Part shown: positions 42,285 to 53,720 of the stretch, in pieces
Numbering within the stretch: position 1 is the stretch's first letter
How the letters are laid out: each line of letters starts with the position of its first letter
NCBI GenBank assembly: GCA_963575745.1
Contig: CAUYUJ010014276.1
Coordinates: forward strand, 37,501-101,500
DNA from: Prorocentrum cordatum
Taxonomy: Eukaryota > Sar > Dinophyceae > Prorocentrales > Prorocentraceae
DNA length: 64,000 nucleotides
Direction of reading: 5' to 3'
The notes under the pieces: generated by a model
Told to the model about the DNA's origin: nothing
Databases searched by the model: none
Seen by the model: the letters and a program-made list of their open reading frames with translations, nothing else
Program-made: the position numbers and the translations under genes

Positions 42285-42540
42285 ACGGATGAGGAGCAGG
42301 AGCAGGAGCAGGGAGGGAAGAGGGAGGAGGGAGGAGGAGGGGGAGGATGAGGCGGTGGGGGCGGAGATTCATGAGGAGGAGGGAGAGGGAGGAGGGAGGA
42401 CGGACGGATCGGAGAGAGGAGGAATGGAGCGGGAAGAGGAGGTAGGAGGAGGAGGAGGAGGAGGAGGACGAGGAGGAGGAGGAGGAGGGAGGAAGCTAGG
42501 GAGGAGGAAGGGGGCGGGAGGAAGAGGAGAAGGAGGACCA
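42285..42540. repeat. (GGA)n purine tract
   Basis: GGAGGA and GGGAGG repeats downstream of the LINE, merging into the composite repeat that follows. Confidence 0.85.
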
Positions 42541-43410
42541 GTGCAAACCGAAAACGCATCAACTATGTTGCAAGAATTCCTTCCTCCACGTTCCCTCCCT
42601 CATATGCCTCTACAAGACTTTGGTTTTACCGTGGAAATGCTTCATGAGAAGGCAACCGCTTGAGAACCTTCAACCGTGATAAAAACACCGTTCCTAGGAC
42701 TGCAACGCCGCAAGTCAACATGACTGTTGCGTCCTGACGATCCTGAATCGTGCCAGAAGACCAGCTATCATTTTTCAGCCATACGGGTCCTTGACATTGT
42801 TGAATACGGTTAATACGAATGTGCGCGGCGCTCAGGCGAGAGTCACATTTTGATAACCAGCCGCCCTCCGTCTTGGAAGTTGTCGCACGCTGGAACATGA
42901 ATTTGCTCGGTGCTGAGGCGAGAGCAACGTTTTAAAAGGGACCTGGCCTCCATCCGTGAAGCTCTCGCACATGTTTAAGGCGCATGTGCGCAGCGCTAGG
43001 GCGAGAGCCACATTTTGAAAACGGTGCGCCCTCCATCCTTGAAGCTCTTGCAAAAGTTTACGATGAATGTGCGCGGCGATAAAGCGAGAGCCACAATTTG
43101 AAAATGGCCCGCCCTCTATAATTGAACGTGCTGCCAAGTTTTAAGACCAATGTGGCCGGCGCTCCGGCGAGAGCAGCATGTTGAAAACGGCCCGCACTCC
43201 ATCCGTGAAACCCTTGCAAAGTTTTAAGACGAACGCACGCGGCGCTAAGGCGATAGCCACATGTTGGAAGCGGCCCGCACTCCACCCATGAAAGTTCTGC
43301 AACTCTCAAGATACAGGATCAAATATTGTGAGGGAGTCTCAGGCGAAACGCCCAGCCCGCTCTACCGACACGTCTCGGGGTGCGACAGAGAGGAGTCATT
43401 TGTAAGGATA
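42541..43410 (-). repeat. Composite satellite unit, copy 1 (reverse orientation)
   Basis: Read on the minus strand: a segment ending TCTGTCGCACCCCGAGACGT, then about six ~87-bp units (43320 down to 42820) carrying GGCTCTCGCCNTAGCGCYGCG and CACATTCGTCTTAAA-like parts, then a ~270-bp unique part ending TTGCAACATAGTTGATGCGT and a TCC tract (GGA on +). The same order is found at 48.97-50.1 and 61.09-61.63 kb. Confidence 0.8.
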
Positions 43411-43619
43411 ATGGATGGAGGTGGGAGGCGGGAGGAGGAGGAGGAGGAGGAGGAGAAGGAGGTGGGCGCAGGATGTGGAGTCAAATGGCTCTGGCCTGGC
43501 TCACCCTCTGGGACCTCGCGCACTTCATCGTCTTCGGCCAGCTCTGAACCTTTCTGGGGCCCTGTCCTGAATGGCGGATTCTGCCCCCATGATCGCTCCA
43601 GGGGGTGGATGAGTTGGGT

Positions 43620-43740
43620 GGCTGGGGCGGGAGGCAGGAGAGAGAGAGAGAGAGGAAGGAGGGAGGGAGGGAAAGAGGGAGGAGGAGGAGGAAAAGGAGG
43701 AGGAGGAGGAGGAAGAAGAAGGGAAGGAGGAGGGGGGGGA
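43620..43740. repeat. (GGA)n purine tract at the 3' end of the 12.6 kb intron
   Basis: (GA)n then GGA repeats up to 26 bases before the exon at 43767. Complementary to the TCC tract at 31182-31290 at the start of this intron. Confidence 0.9.
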
Positions 43741-43766
43741 TACTCGAGGCAGGAAGGGAGGAGCAG

Positions 43767-43822
43767 GCGCGGTGCTCTTCACGCGCTGCGGGCTCACGCT
43801 GGTGGCCTGCGTTCGCCTGTGG
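43767..43822 (+). CDS. TBC domain micro-exon
   Basis: A 56-base exon reading (G)AVLFTRCGLTLVACVRLW. It fills exactly the TBC stretch W/A-x-x-L-L-x-R-x-x-x-L-x-x-V-x-R-L-W-D between the exons at 31168 and 45974. The acceptor is AG|GC at 43765-43766; the first two bases complete the Gly codon split at 31168. The donor is GCCACG (GC type) at 43823, phase 0, and the next exon begins with the expected Asp. It lies between a GGA tract upstream and a TCC tract downstream. Confidence 0.68.
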
Positions 43823-43924
43823 GCCACGCCCTCGACGCCCGCGCCGGCGCGCGATCGCCGCCCTTGCGGCCGGCCTGGTACGACCTCGCGGCAAGCAATG
43901 CCCCGATCGCGAGGCCATCTTTCT

Positions 43925-44060
43925 TCCCTGCTCCTCCCCCTCCGCCTCCCTGGTCTTCGTCCTCCTTCTCCTTCGTCCTCCTCCCCCTCCTCCACCTCCC
44001 ACTCCTCCACCACCTCCCCCTCCTCCTCCTCATCATCCTCTTCTTCCCTCCTGCTCCCCC
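43925..44060. repeat. (TCC)n-rich pyrimidine tract after an exon
   Basis: TCC and CTC triplets with TTC interruptions, about 100 bases past the exon end at 43822. The surrounding intron to 44530 is also pyrimidine-rich and holds no gene. Confidence 0.85.
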
Positions 44061-44679
44061 TCTCCCTTCTCCAACTCCTTCTACTCCTTACGTCTGACGT
44101 TTATGGGATTTTGGTTGGCTCGGATCGCAGCGGCTGTCCTCCTCATCCTCCTCATCCTTCTCCTCCCTCCGTCTCCCCTCCTCCCTCCTCGACCCTGGCC
44201 CCTCCGTGCCCCGCGTTGCCACATGCTGGCTGCAGGCAGGGCAAGAAAATTAGCCAAGTAGCAGCGTCATGGTTTTCCTCGTCGACGGTTCAGTATCAGC
44301 GTAAGCATCCTCTTCCCTCATCCTCTTCCTCCTCCTCCGTGTCCCTGCTCCCCTCTCCCCCTCCCCCTTCCATTGCCTGCCTCCCCGACCTTCGCTTCTA
44401 GGCCCAGGCGGCCGCCCGCCGCCAGGAGGAGGGGAGGAATGCGAGGAGCAGGAAGAGTCCAGCCATAGGAAATTGGTTTGTTTTATGTCTAGCAGCTTTA
44501 GGACTTGACATCTGCTGCACGCCCCATTATATGACATCCCATTGCTTCCCCATTCCATCCATCCCCCTCCCCTACCCATGGCTGCTGGCGAGAACGGGGG
44601 CGGGAGGAATAGCATCGGGGGGGCGCACATGCCCACACGAATGTGTGATATCATTTCCCAGCCCTCCTGTGTTGGACAC

Positions 44680-45310
44680 TCGTCCTGCTCTGTCCTCCTC
44701 CAGCCTCGCCCCTCTTCTTCTTTCTGCCTCCTGTCGCTTGCTTTTTTTCGCTGGGCGCTGCCAGCGCTGCTCGCTGGGAGCTGCCAGCGCTTTCGTGGGC
44801 TCCTGGGAAGCCCCATGACGCTGCCAGCTGCGCAACCATCGACGCTTCCGTGAGCCCGTGGGCGATGGGGTTCTAGCGGAGCCGGCCTTGCCCGCACCCA
44901 CATGAGACCTCGCCTCCGTGGGTGGTGCCAACTGCGCTGCGCAGGTCTCGCAACTTGCGGCGGTCAGGAGCGTTTGCTCAGCCCGTCGCGCCGCTGGTTC
45001 TGGCCCACCACGCTACGGCGCGACACGCCAACCACTTCCCGATTCCCTGGCGCCAGCGTCCCGAGCCTTGCACAGCCTCCCGCCCCGAGGAGCTGAGCTG
45101 CACGCCGTCAGCTCGCAGCGCCGGGGCCGCCGCCGCGACACGCTGAGCAAAAATTTCCGACCGCAGACCTCGCCCTCTTTGGGTGGCGCCAGCAGCGCAG
45201 CCGCCGCCGCTTTCGCGAGCCTGCGGGCGGGCCTGCGGAGCGCGGCCGTGCCCAGACCAAAACCAGATGAGACCTCTTTCCCCGTGGGCCGGCTGTGCAA
45301 AGCGCCGCTG
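44680..45310. repeat. Diverged ~115-bp repeats containing an inserted inverted-repeat element
   Basis: Two related units run GCCAGCTGCGCAACC ... GAGACCTCGCCTCCGTGGGT and GCCAGCAGCGCAGCC ... GAGACCTCTTTCCCCGTGGG. The element at 44960-45164 lies between them. A shorter copy (CGCTGCTCGCTGGGAGCTGC) precedes. Confidence 0.55.
44960..45164. mobile_element. CGGTCAGGA-type inverted-repeat element, copy 1
   Basis: Left end CGGTCAGGAGCGTTTGCTCA then GCCCGTCGCGCC; right end CGCGACACGCTGAGCAAAAA then TTTCCGACCG. The arms are ~35 bp. The interior has GGTTCTGGCCCACCACGCTA and GCGCCAGCGTCCCGAGC-like parts shared with other copies. No coding capacity. Confidence 0.8.
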
Positions 45311-45973
45311 TCTCCATGATCTCTGGGGGGCATGGATGCGGCGGAGCGCGCTACTACCCAGGCCCCACGGGTCCAGCGGAGCGCGGTATTACCCAGGCCT
45401 CACTGGGCGTCCCACGAGTGGGCTCCCAATGTAGCCTTGCGCTCGGGCCATCATGCCCTTTCAACAGTTCGTTCGTTCGGGACGTGCCCGTTGATGTTGC
45501 GACACTTTGCAGACGGTTGGGCGCGTCCTTGGTCCGTCACCTGCACACCCTTCTCCCTGGCCCGAGCTCTAACCCGCACCGCGCCTTCAGCATCGAACGC
45601 GTCGTTTTCGAAACCCACGGATCCCTAAGGTTATTCTGCGCGGTGCTCAAGGACACAAGACGTGCATATAGAATGTGAGCGATCGCGGTGGGTCTAATTA
45701 GCGTACAGATTGGCGTTATTGCATATACTCGCGTTCAGTAATGATTATCATCGTATCGTTCCCTTTCCATCATCATTGCTCCCTCTCCCCTCCTGCGGCT
45801 CATCGTTCCGCTCCTCCTCTACATTTCTACGTTTCACATGATCACTCACGATAGCTTCGAACAGACGCCAGAACTCCACGAGCCCGACCCCAATCCCGAT
45901 CCACATTCTTCCAGGCCCATGCCACGGAGTCGCGTGTTGCGGCCAGGCCGATCGCCCGGCGTCACGCACTGAG

Positions 45974-46129
45974 GACACGTTGCTGGCCGACCCAGCGCGC
46001 TTCGCCTTCTGCGACTGCGCGGTCGTGGCAATGCTGCTGCTCCGCCGCGGCGACCTCCTACAGCGCTCCAGCATCAGCGGGCTGGCCGAGATGTTGCTGG
46101 AGATCCCCAGCAAGGCCGACGGCGTGGCC
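45974..46129 (+). CDS. TBC domain exon (C-terminal helices)
   Basis: The frame reads DTLLADPARFAFCDCAVVAM, then LLLRRGDLLQRSSISGLAEM and LLEIPSKADGVA. It fits the TBC end: W-D-x-L-F-A-D-x-x-R-F-x-F-L-x-x-V-C-x-A-M-L-L-x-x-R-x-x-L-L, and then the N-x-x-x-L-L-Q-x-Y-P segment, as in TBC1D13. The acceptor is AG|GAC at 45972-45973, phase 0. The best end is a GA-type donor at 46130, phase 0, which matches the exon at 48496; a GT after 46134 would break the phase. Confidence 0.78.
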
Positions 46130-46139
46130 GAGTTGTGTT

Positions 46140-47465
46140 TTCGTGGATGGGTTGTGGCATCGGCACGGGGAGGGGGAGGCACACACGAGTTTGCAGCTTG
46201 CAGAGTGTACGCCTGCAACCTCGTGCCAGCTCACATGTGAGAAGTATGTTGCCACACGTTATCGTTTTTCGCTCCTCCCTGATAGCACAGGCAAAGGGAC
46301 AAAGGGGGAGAGGGGCGGAGGATGAGCACGAGGACGAGAACGAGGAGGGGGTCGGGGGTGGGGGGTAGGTGGGGAGGACGCGGGAGGGGGGGTGGGGCTG
46401 GGGACCGCGATCGCAGGACGGAAGTAGGGGCCAGGGGACTGGGAGAGGGAGACGGAGGCTGACAAAAGAGGGCCGGTCGATGAGATCGATGTGATCGACG
46501 CGGAAGCGACGAGAGAGGATGGGGAGAAGGAAGAGAAGGGCAACGGCGAGGGGGGGGAGTTAGATGAGGGGACCGGGAGAAGGAGAAGAGGGCGGGGGGG
46601 GAAGGGGGGAGGGGCGACGGATGAGCAAAGAAGGTGAGGAGGAACAAGAGGAGGCGGGGGAGGCGGAGGAGGAGGGGAAGACGGATGAGGAGGAGGGGGA
46701 GCTTCAGTGGTTGCACCAGCAGCAGGAGAAGGCGGATGAGAAGCAGGATGGGGGGGGGGCGGGGGCTTGTACGCCCCCCCCAAATATGGTCCTCGCGTCT
46801 GGCCTCCCAGTGTGGCCCCAACGTGAATTGCCCCTCCCAGTAGATGGCCCCAGAGTTCTCACCCACCCTGACGAGAAGCACGGGAAGGATGGGGGGGAAG
46901 AGGGGTGTGGGCACGATGAGACAGATGCGATGAGAATAAGATGGGGAGGCGAGGAGGAGGGTGGAGAGAAGGAAGACGACGATCGGGCGAATGAGGGGGG
47001 AGGTAGGGTGAGGACGGGATAGAGTGTGAGGGGGCAAGGAAAACCAGCACGCGCAGTTGGATGAAGCAGCGCGCCCTCTGGTCACGAAATCCATTTCCTG
47101 ATGGGCCAGTTCAAGCACTTTTCTGTAATTTGACGCTACGACGAGCGCCCACCACTGGAGACGTGATGGCCCGCATGGAGAGCTGCACTGCGAGAGCCTC
47201 GCGCGTGTGTTTTGAGATGCGCATCCACGGCTCAATGAGTGTTCGATTGCGTACCGCCTCCATCCGTCCGCTTCGACCTCCTCCGCGGCCGCCTTCCACC
47301 TCCCGCCGCCCACTTGTGTAGAATTCGCCCTGCGGCGACCCAGCGTGGGCTTCGACTGTGCCGCACCGTGCCTTGCGACCGCAGGCGCTGCGACAACAAA
47401 CGTGCTCCGTTCGAAACCACAACGGGCTACCCAGAGAACCGCCATCCGTCGATGTTGTAGCCTGT
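46140..47465. other. Intron sequence, no gene
   Basis: G-rich purine tracts (46300-46760) and moderately complex DNA to 47465. The 404-residue minus frame (46231-47445) is Pro/Leu/Ser-rich across the tract and has no domain. A GGCTTCGACTGTGCCGCACC stretch (47348-47400) resembles neighbouring repeats. Confidence 0.45.
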
Positions 47466-47685
47466 ATCGTCAGGAATGTTTGCTTAGCGTGTCGCTCCGC
47501 CAGGTCTAGCCCACCACGCTTGGGCGCAACACACTATCCACGTCCCAGTCCCTGAGCGTCAACGTCCCGGGCTTTCTTCCGCTTCCCGCCCCGCGGAGTG
47601 GAGCGGCACGATATCTGCTTGCAGGGCATGGCGTTTCGGCGGGGCCGCCGCTGCGACGCTCTAAACAAAAGCTCCAAGCTCCCGT
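47466..47685. mobile_element. CGGTCAGGA-type inverted-repeat element, copy 2
   Basis: Left end ATCGTCAGGAATGTTTGCTT then AGCGTGTCGC; right end CTCTAAACAAAAGCTCCAAG. The interior CCACCACGCTTGGGCGCAAC and GAGCGTCAACGTCCCGGGC match the other copies. It is diverged, particularly at the right arm. Confidence 0.7.
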
Positions 47686-48329
47686 TCGTAGAACATATGT
47701 GGACGATGCGCACGGCGCAGGAGAGAGGGCACGAGTGTGAAAAGGAGCTACCGTTCACCGAGGCCATGCCGGGAATTCCAAGCTTCATGGTGCTCCGTGC
47801 GGGGAGGTCTCAGGAGACAGCTTGATATTGAACAGAGGCCGCCTTCCAATGGATGAGGTCGAGGAGGTCGAGGTGGAGAGAGGAGGAGAGGCAGGAAGCA
47901 GGAGGGAGGAGAGGGTAGCGAAGATGCAGCAGCTCGACGAGGGGAGGGATGAAAGGATGGAGGATGCTGATAATTCGAATGCCAGACCAATCAGGGGGAA
48001 TGATTTTCGTGTGGCTTCATCCTGCCAGGATATCGCCACGGTCTGTGCTTTAGCCGGCAGGCAAAATGTCAAAGTTGTGTCCGTCCGCTACACTTCACCA
48101 AACGGCGGCGAGCTTCCCCCAATGAGTAGCACAACGGTGTCAGTATCCCCATCGACGCACTTCCCAGAAGTACGAGCCCAAACCACGATGGCTGCGAGAA
48201 CGAGAAGCCTTCCGCGCTCCAAGTACACAAAAATTCTGGAAGGCGCCTGGGCCTGCCACTGCCAGCAGCCTCTCCCCGTGTCCCTTTTAAATGGATGCTG
48301 TCCGAAGACAGAGGGGGAGAAGGAGATGG

Positions 48330-48475
48330 AGGGGGAAGAGTAGGAAGAGGAGGGGAGGAGGAGGAAGAGGAGGAGGAGGATGGTGGGGGGAACCTGAGGG
48401 GGAGAGGCAGAGGGGCCAGGAGGAGGAGGAGGAGGAGGAGGCGGAGAAGGGAGGAGGAGGAGGAAAATGAGAAGA
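48330..48475. repeat. (GGA)n purine tract before an exon
   Basis: GGAGGAGG repeats ending about 20 bases ahead of the exon at 48496. Confidence 0.88.
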
Positions 48476-48495
48476 AGGTCATATCCCCATTTCAG

Positions 48496-48551
48496 GCGGA
48501 TGTCGGGGCACTCGTGGACACGGCGTGCGCCATCTGCGCCTTCGAGCGGAG
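48496..48551 (+). CDS. Probable exon closing the TBC domain
   Basis: A 56-base exon reading ADVGALVDTACAICAFER, matching the D-V-x-x-L-V/L-x-x-A helix that ends TBC domains. The acceptor is AG|GCG at 48494-48495, phase 0. The donor is GC type at 48552 and leaves AG of an Arg codon, completed by G at 53802. A purine tract precedes it and a long TCC tract follows. Confidence 0.55.
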
Positions 48552-48599
48552 GCCCAAAACCCTAGCCGAACAAGTTAAAACACCAGTTCGCGGGCGTTC

Positions 48600-48960
48600 C
48601 ATCCTCCCAGTTCTCATCCAGCCTCCTCATCCGTCTCGTCGCCATCATGTTATCCTTATTTGTCCTGTTCTCCTCCTCCCTCTAGCTGCTCCGCCTCCTT
48701 CCCTCTCCTTCCTCGACGTCTCCGTCGTCCTTCTGCACTCCCACCTGCTCCTCGTCAACATCACCATATCACCATGTCCATCCTCTTCCTCATTATTATT
48801 TCTCCCCCTCTCCTCGTCCTCATCCTGCTCCTTCTCCTCCTCCTCCTCCTCCTCCTCATCCTGCCTCCTCCTCCTCCCCTTCCTCTTCCCCCTCTCCTCC
48901 TCCACCTCCTTCTCATCATTCCTCCTCCTCTTCCTTCTTCTCCTCCCTCCTCCTCAATTT
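48600..48960. repeat. TCC-rich pyrimidine tract
   Basis: TCC, CTC and CTT repeats with short unique breaks. It begins the 5.2 kb intron after the exon at 48496-48551 and runs into composite repeat copy 2. Confidence 0.85.
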
Positions 48961-48964
48961 GTTT

Positions 48965-50106
48965 TCTTTCTGGATAATTCCTCCCTGTCGCAGCCCGAGG
49001 CTGGTCGAAAGAGCGGGCCCTGGCATTTCGTTTGGGACTTCCTCACCGTTTGTGATCCTGAAGCTTCAGAAGTAGCAACAGTTTCACAGGTGTAGGGCGG
49101 GTGGTTTTCAAAATGTGGCAATCGCTTTAGCGCCGCGCACATCCTTTCTCATCTACGTACAAGAGCTTCACGGATTCAGGGCGGTTGTTCCTGCGCTAGC
49201 GCCGCGCACATTCGTTTTCCTGCATTTGCAAGAGTTTCACACTGATCCAGGGCGGGTGGTTTCAAAATGTGGTTCTCGCCTTAGCGCCGCGCGCATTTGT
49301 GTTAAACATGTGCCATAGTTCCATGGAGTCAAGGCGGGTGTTTTTCAACATGTGGTTCTGGCCTTAGCGCCGCGCACACTCGATTTAACAATTTGCAAGA
49401 GCTTCACGGGTTCCGGGCGGGTGGTTTTCAGCATGTGGTTCTCGCCTTAGCGCCGCGCGCATTCGATTTAACAATTTGCAAAAGTTTTACGGATTCAGGG
49501 TGGCTCGGCTTCAAAATTGTGTTATCGTTATAGCGGCGCGAACATTCGTTTTGATTTCAACACGTGGTTCCCGCTGTAGCGACGCGCACATTCGCTTTAA
49601 ACAGTTGCAAGAGCTTCACGAATTCAGGGCCGGTGGTTTTCCAAATTCGGTTCTCGTTTCAGCGCCGCGCACACTAGTTCTTAACAGTTGCAAGAGTTTC
49701 ACGGATTCAGGACAGGTGGTTTTCTAAATGTTGCTCTCGCCTTAGCGCCGCGCACAGTCGTTTAAAACAGTTGCACACGTTTCATTGAGCTGCGTGGTTA
49801 ACGTACCAGAAAAGGTGCTCTGGTAAGACTCAAGATTGTCAAGGCGCAACAGCTACATGCATTCGCGGTGTTGATGTCCCAGGAATGGTGTCTTGGCACG
49901 GCTCTCGATCGCCAAGACGTAATCGCCAGGTTAATTCGTTGACGTCCTGAGAATGGTGTTTGGGCACGCTCCAGGATTTTCGCACGGTTCGCCGCCAACG
50001 GGACAATTCCCTCAGTGGAAATGGCCCTTGTATGGGGCCTAGGAAGAGGGAACTTGGAGAGAGGGTGTATTCCAACATCGTTGATGAGCTTTGGGTTTAC
50101 ATTGGT
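48965..50106 (+). repeat. Composite satellite unit, copy 2
   Basis: Opens with CCCTGTCGCAGCCCGAGGCT then GAGCGGGCCC. About nine ~85-bp units follow (49090-49790) with GTGGTTCTCGCCTTAGCGCC and AAGAGCTTCACGGATTCAGG. A unique part (49795-50106) ends ACATCGTTGATGAGCTTTGG just before a TCC tract (50107-50140). This is the longest of the three copies. Confidence 0.85.
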
Positions 50107-50139
50107 CCTCCTCCTCCTCCTCCTTCTCCTCCTCCTCCC

Positions 50140-52128
50140 CGGGTTGTCCATGAGGTCCTTTACCGAGCTTGTCAACGATTTCGGAGAGGTCCTGGGTTTA
50201 ACCGTGTTTTCTCCCTCCCTCGTCAAAAAAAACCTGCGGGACGGAGTTTTGCGTCAGTTGCAGCGTGACTCAGGTCGCTCTTTAGGTCTCGGCGACAGGC
50301 TGTGTTACGACGTGGTGCAGGCAGCTCTGGTCTCTTCTAAGTTCAATGCCCTGGAGAAGGGCAGCATTCGAGGCATGTGCTGCGGTGCTACATGGTCACG
50401 CGATCGTGCTATCTCCTGTGTGTATCAGCTGGCCTCCAATGTGTGCCCGATGTGTCGTTCTGCTCCCGATTCGGTTTTTCACAGGATGTGGGTTTGCCCG
50501 ACCGTCCAAGGCACGAGAGATGAGCTGGTGAAAAGCGATATCCAGGAGGCAGCCCGAGCCATCGACCCTGATTGCGCCGAGAGTGTTGTGTTGTACACTA
50601 GAGGCATGTTCCCTCACCCTGGTGACAAGTGGCCACGACCTCGTGATGCTGGCGATGTTATCGTGTCTGGGGCCGACGACCCCGAGCGGGTCGACACCAA
50701 CGTCTCGGAGGACATCTTTATTGATGGTAGTTGTGGGAAGCACACTCTTCAGGAGTTGTCCAGAGCGAGCTGGGGGTTTACAGCCCTGTCAGATAATGGC
50801 TCCCGGTTGGTTTCCATCTACGGTCCCATGCTGGCCCCCTTCCCCAAAACTAGTCAGGCTGGGGAGTTTGGGGCCTTTGATTCCGCCTCCCAGTGCATCA
50901 CTGGCCCCCCGAGGGGCCACTCGGACTGTTTAAACGTGGCTCGTGCTTTTGGGGAGCCAGGCCTCTGAAGCTCTCTTATAGGCGCCCTTATTCGGGCCTT
51001 ATGTTCACCTCCCTTTCCGCGCAATGGGAGACTGTGCGCAAGGTCAAAGCCCACGTAGCTGACTACGCAGATCTCACTCCCGAGCAGGCCTTCAACAAGA
51101 AAGGCAACGACGCCGCCGACGCTGCGGCCAAGGCTGGCCTCGCTGTCCACCCCGCCCCATCACCGTCCCAGCAAGATGAGCTAGCTTTCAAGATTCGTGT
51201 TGCCAAGGCTGTGATTTGTTTAGGGGCCAAGCTCATGCCTTTGTGGCCCAGACTGGGCCTCACAGGTGTAGAGTTGGCCCGCTCTTTTAAGCCAGATAAG
51301 CAAGATAGTGTTTCAGGTTTTGCTCATGATTGGGAATGGTGCAGGTCCTATTGGCGCTGTCGTGTTTGCCTTAGGATCAAGAGGCAAAGTGATTTCGTGT
51401 TCGGTTCATCCCCCTGCCCCAACGTTGCTGGGTGCTCAGGCAATACCCCCGAGAGCCTCAACAATGTCGCTTCGTTGGGGCACATATTATTAGCATCCCA
51501 GCGCAGTGACGATTCCCCGCTCTTTGTTTGTGTATCGTGTAAGGCTGTGTCGACCCTGGGGCCCATCTCTCTGTTAGGGAGAGAATGCACCCACCCACCA
51601 AGGAATAATTTGGAGCGGTGGAAGTACAGAATCTGTAAAGGCAAGCACCCTAGGAGGCATGGTGTGACTCTGGAGGTTTCTCCTTTCGACGAGGCCCTCC
51701 TAGAGCCCCCCCTGGGCCAGCAGCCTGGTGATGCCGTCGCCTCGTCGTTACCTTCGGTTCCTTCGTCGTCGTCTTCTGGTGTGAGAAGTGCTGCTGGCCC
51801 AGGGCCTCTGATGATTCCAGTCTCCCCTGCGGGCCCGAACCCTGGTGCGCCTGTGGCGGCCCTCGGGCCCGTGAGGGGAGCAAAGTCCACGGGCGTGACG
51901 GAGGCGAACGCCCTCCCTTGCGCACTCCGCGATACGGCCACCCAGTCAGCTGCGTCTGGAGATGTTGGTCCGCCTTTTCCTTGTCCCCCCCCCCTCAATG
52001 CAGGGTTGGGGGAAGAGTGGCAGCTGCCTGCGGAGGTGCAGAACCTCCGAATGGAGGATGGTGTCCCTCCGCCTGAGCCAGCTGCCCGCGACAGGTCCGT
52101 GGCCTCCGTTTCCGACGATTCCGACTGA
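50140..52128 (+). pseudogene. 3' part of a LINE polyprotein: zinc site, RNase H, Cys-rich tail; frameshifted
   Basis: Frame 1 (to the stop at 50966) carries a CPMCRSAPDSVFHRMWVCP zinc-like site of the type found after LINE polymerases, then RNase H with FIDGS, an AGEF glutamate and HSDCLNV. Frame 2 (from about 50940) continues with KVKAHV, the last aspartate in GNDAADAAAKAG, then Cys-rich motifs (WRCRVCLRIK, CVSCKAV) and a Pro/Ser-rich tail ending at 52126. The RNase H domain is thus split by a frameshift near 50940-50970. Here RNase H is C-terminal, opposite to the intact LINE at 32.3 kb. The polymerase part is missing, so the copy is 5'-truncated, as is common for LINE insertions. Confidence 0.8.
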
Positions 52129-52254
52129 CCTGCCGTTTTTGGTGTTTGGTGGTGCTCGTCCCAGCGTCGGCCACCGCTCATGTTTCTTTCATCGGTGCTG
52201 AATAGCTGGCTCCGAGTCACCTTGGCATCACATCATCCCCCAGGGCACGGTCCA

Positions 52255-52312
52255 CGTGAAAATCCTCCTCCTCCTCCTCGTCCTCCTCCTCCTCCTCCTC
52301 CTCCCTACCTCC
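52255..52312. repeat. (TCC)n tract
   Basis: A short pyrimidine run between two LINE remnants. Confidence 0.85.
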
Positions 52313-52329
52313 ATGGGGCGGCTTTTCGG

Positions 52330-53530
52330 TTGCGGGGCGTGCCAAGTATTGGGGCACGTCTCTCGGACCTGAGGCTTCATTGGCCTGCCAATGGCTCGCC
52401 CCTGTGCAAACATGGTGGCAACGTGGTAAGTTGCTACAGCTCGTGCAGAGTGGCAGTGGCGCCACCGTTCGCTTATATGATACATCAGTGCTGACTACGC
52501 TTAGCGATGTCTCGCAGTTCTTCCCCCTTGATGCTTCCATTGCACGCCGTGAACTGCATATATTCCACAAGATGCTGAGCTTGCCGCCGAACTCTTTTCG
52601 CAAAGTAGACCTGAACGCCATGGCGGGCTGGAGCCCGCCACCAGTCATCCAATCTGCCCAAGTCCTACCTGTCGCTTCTGCTGCCGGTTCTGCCGCTGTG
52701 ACGCTCTCAGGTGCCTGGGAGCATTTCGCCGATCGCCTCGCCGACTTGTCGTGGGAAGAAACAACTTTACAGGATGCACCTCGGTGGCAAACTGGTGCAT
52801 GGTCGCCGCCCTCTTGGTCATCACAGACATCGATCGTACAGTACTACCGATCACTGCTTCGCAACGAATCTCAGCCGCCGTTATCTAGCCAGTCTGTCGC
52901 CGCTGCCGCTCGCGCCGCACGGCTCGAACAGAGAGGCTGCCGCTGCGAGCCCACCTCGCCGTATCAAGTTTCAGCGCAACTATGCAAACAAGCTCTATGA
53001 CTTGACTTTTATGTCGCCGTTCACGGTTACGCTTGCTAAACGGCTGTCCTCCTGGGGCTTCCAGGCGCCATCGGCACCCGGAGAACTCCGGAAATGCTGG
53101 GACTCCCTGGCGGACACACTCAAACAAATGCGCCCGAGCTGGCGCTGGGCAGCTTTCAAGACCCTCAGCAGCGGGTGGTCGACCACCACTAAAATGCACG
53201 TTTTTCAGCAGCGCAAGTGCCCGTTCGGCTGCGTCGACGCGCCTGACTCCTTCCCGCACACTATCTCTGCTGCCCCGCCCTTTCGAAGCTCCTCTGGCTC
53301 CCTGACCCCCCCTCATCCAATCGACGCTGACGGTCTGGGGACTTGGCCCCGCTGCAGTGTACTCGGCCGACGCGGCCAGTACAATGTCACTGCCAGCGAC
53401 GGTCTCGAGGATCGCGCTGGCTTTTCATATTTACAACAAGATGAAGTTCACTGCTAGCGCCCGTGCAGCTTCTGTTTTGCAAGCAGATCTAGTCGCTTCG
53501 CACCGCTCAGCACTCGCATTACTATACAGG
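52330..53530 (+). pseudogene. 3' part of another LINE polyprotein (post-polymerase region), broken
   Basis: Frame 1 (52380-53000) has LYDTSVLTTLSDVSQFFPLD and HKMLSLPPNSFRKVDLNAM, like the region after the polymerase in dinoflagellate LINEs. The next frame (to about 53310) has FKTLSSGWSTTTKMHVFQQR then KCPFGCVDAPDSFPHTIS, a zf-RVT-like zinc motif. A third frame carries LTVWGLGPAAVYSADAAST and ALAFHIYNKMKF to about 53520. At least two frame changes make it non-functional. It lacks the polymerase core. Confidence 0.75.
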
Positions 53531-53636
53531 TAGAGAAGCTAGGCCCGAGCACGCACCTGCAGAGATGAATTATGTTGCCCTCTTCTTGCTCGTGCTCGTG
53601 ACCGCCTGCCCTCTTCCTTTCTTCATGGTGCCCAAA

Positions 53637-53720
53637 CTCCTCCTCATCCTCCTCCTCCTCCCTCCTCCCTCCTCCCTTCTCCTCCTCCATCCTCCCTCCT
53701 CATTCCCTTCCGCAACGCTC
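53637..53720. repeat. (TCC)n tract
   Basis: CTCCTCCTCCC repeats upstream of the exon at 53802. Confidence 0.85.

Noticed and set aside
46231-47445. 404-residue minus frame
   Set aside because: Pro/Leu/Ser-rich translation of a G-rich tract; no motif, and antisense to the host gene.
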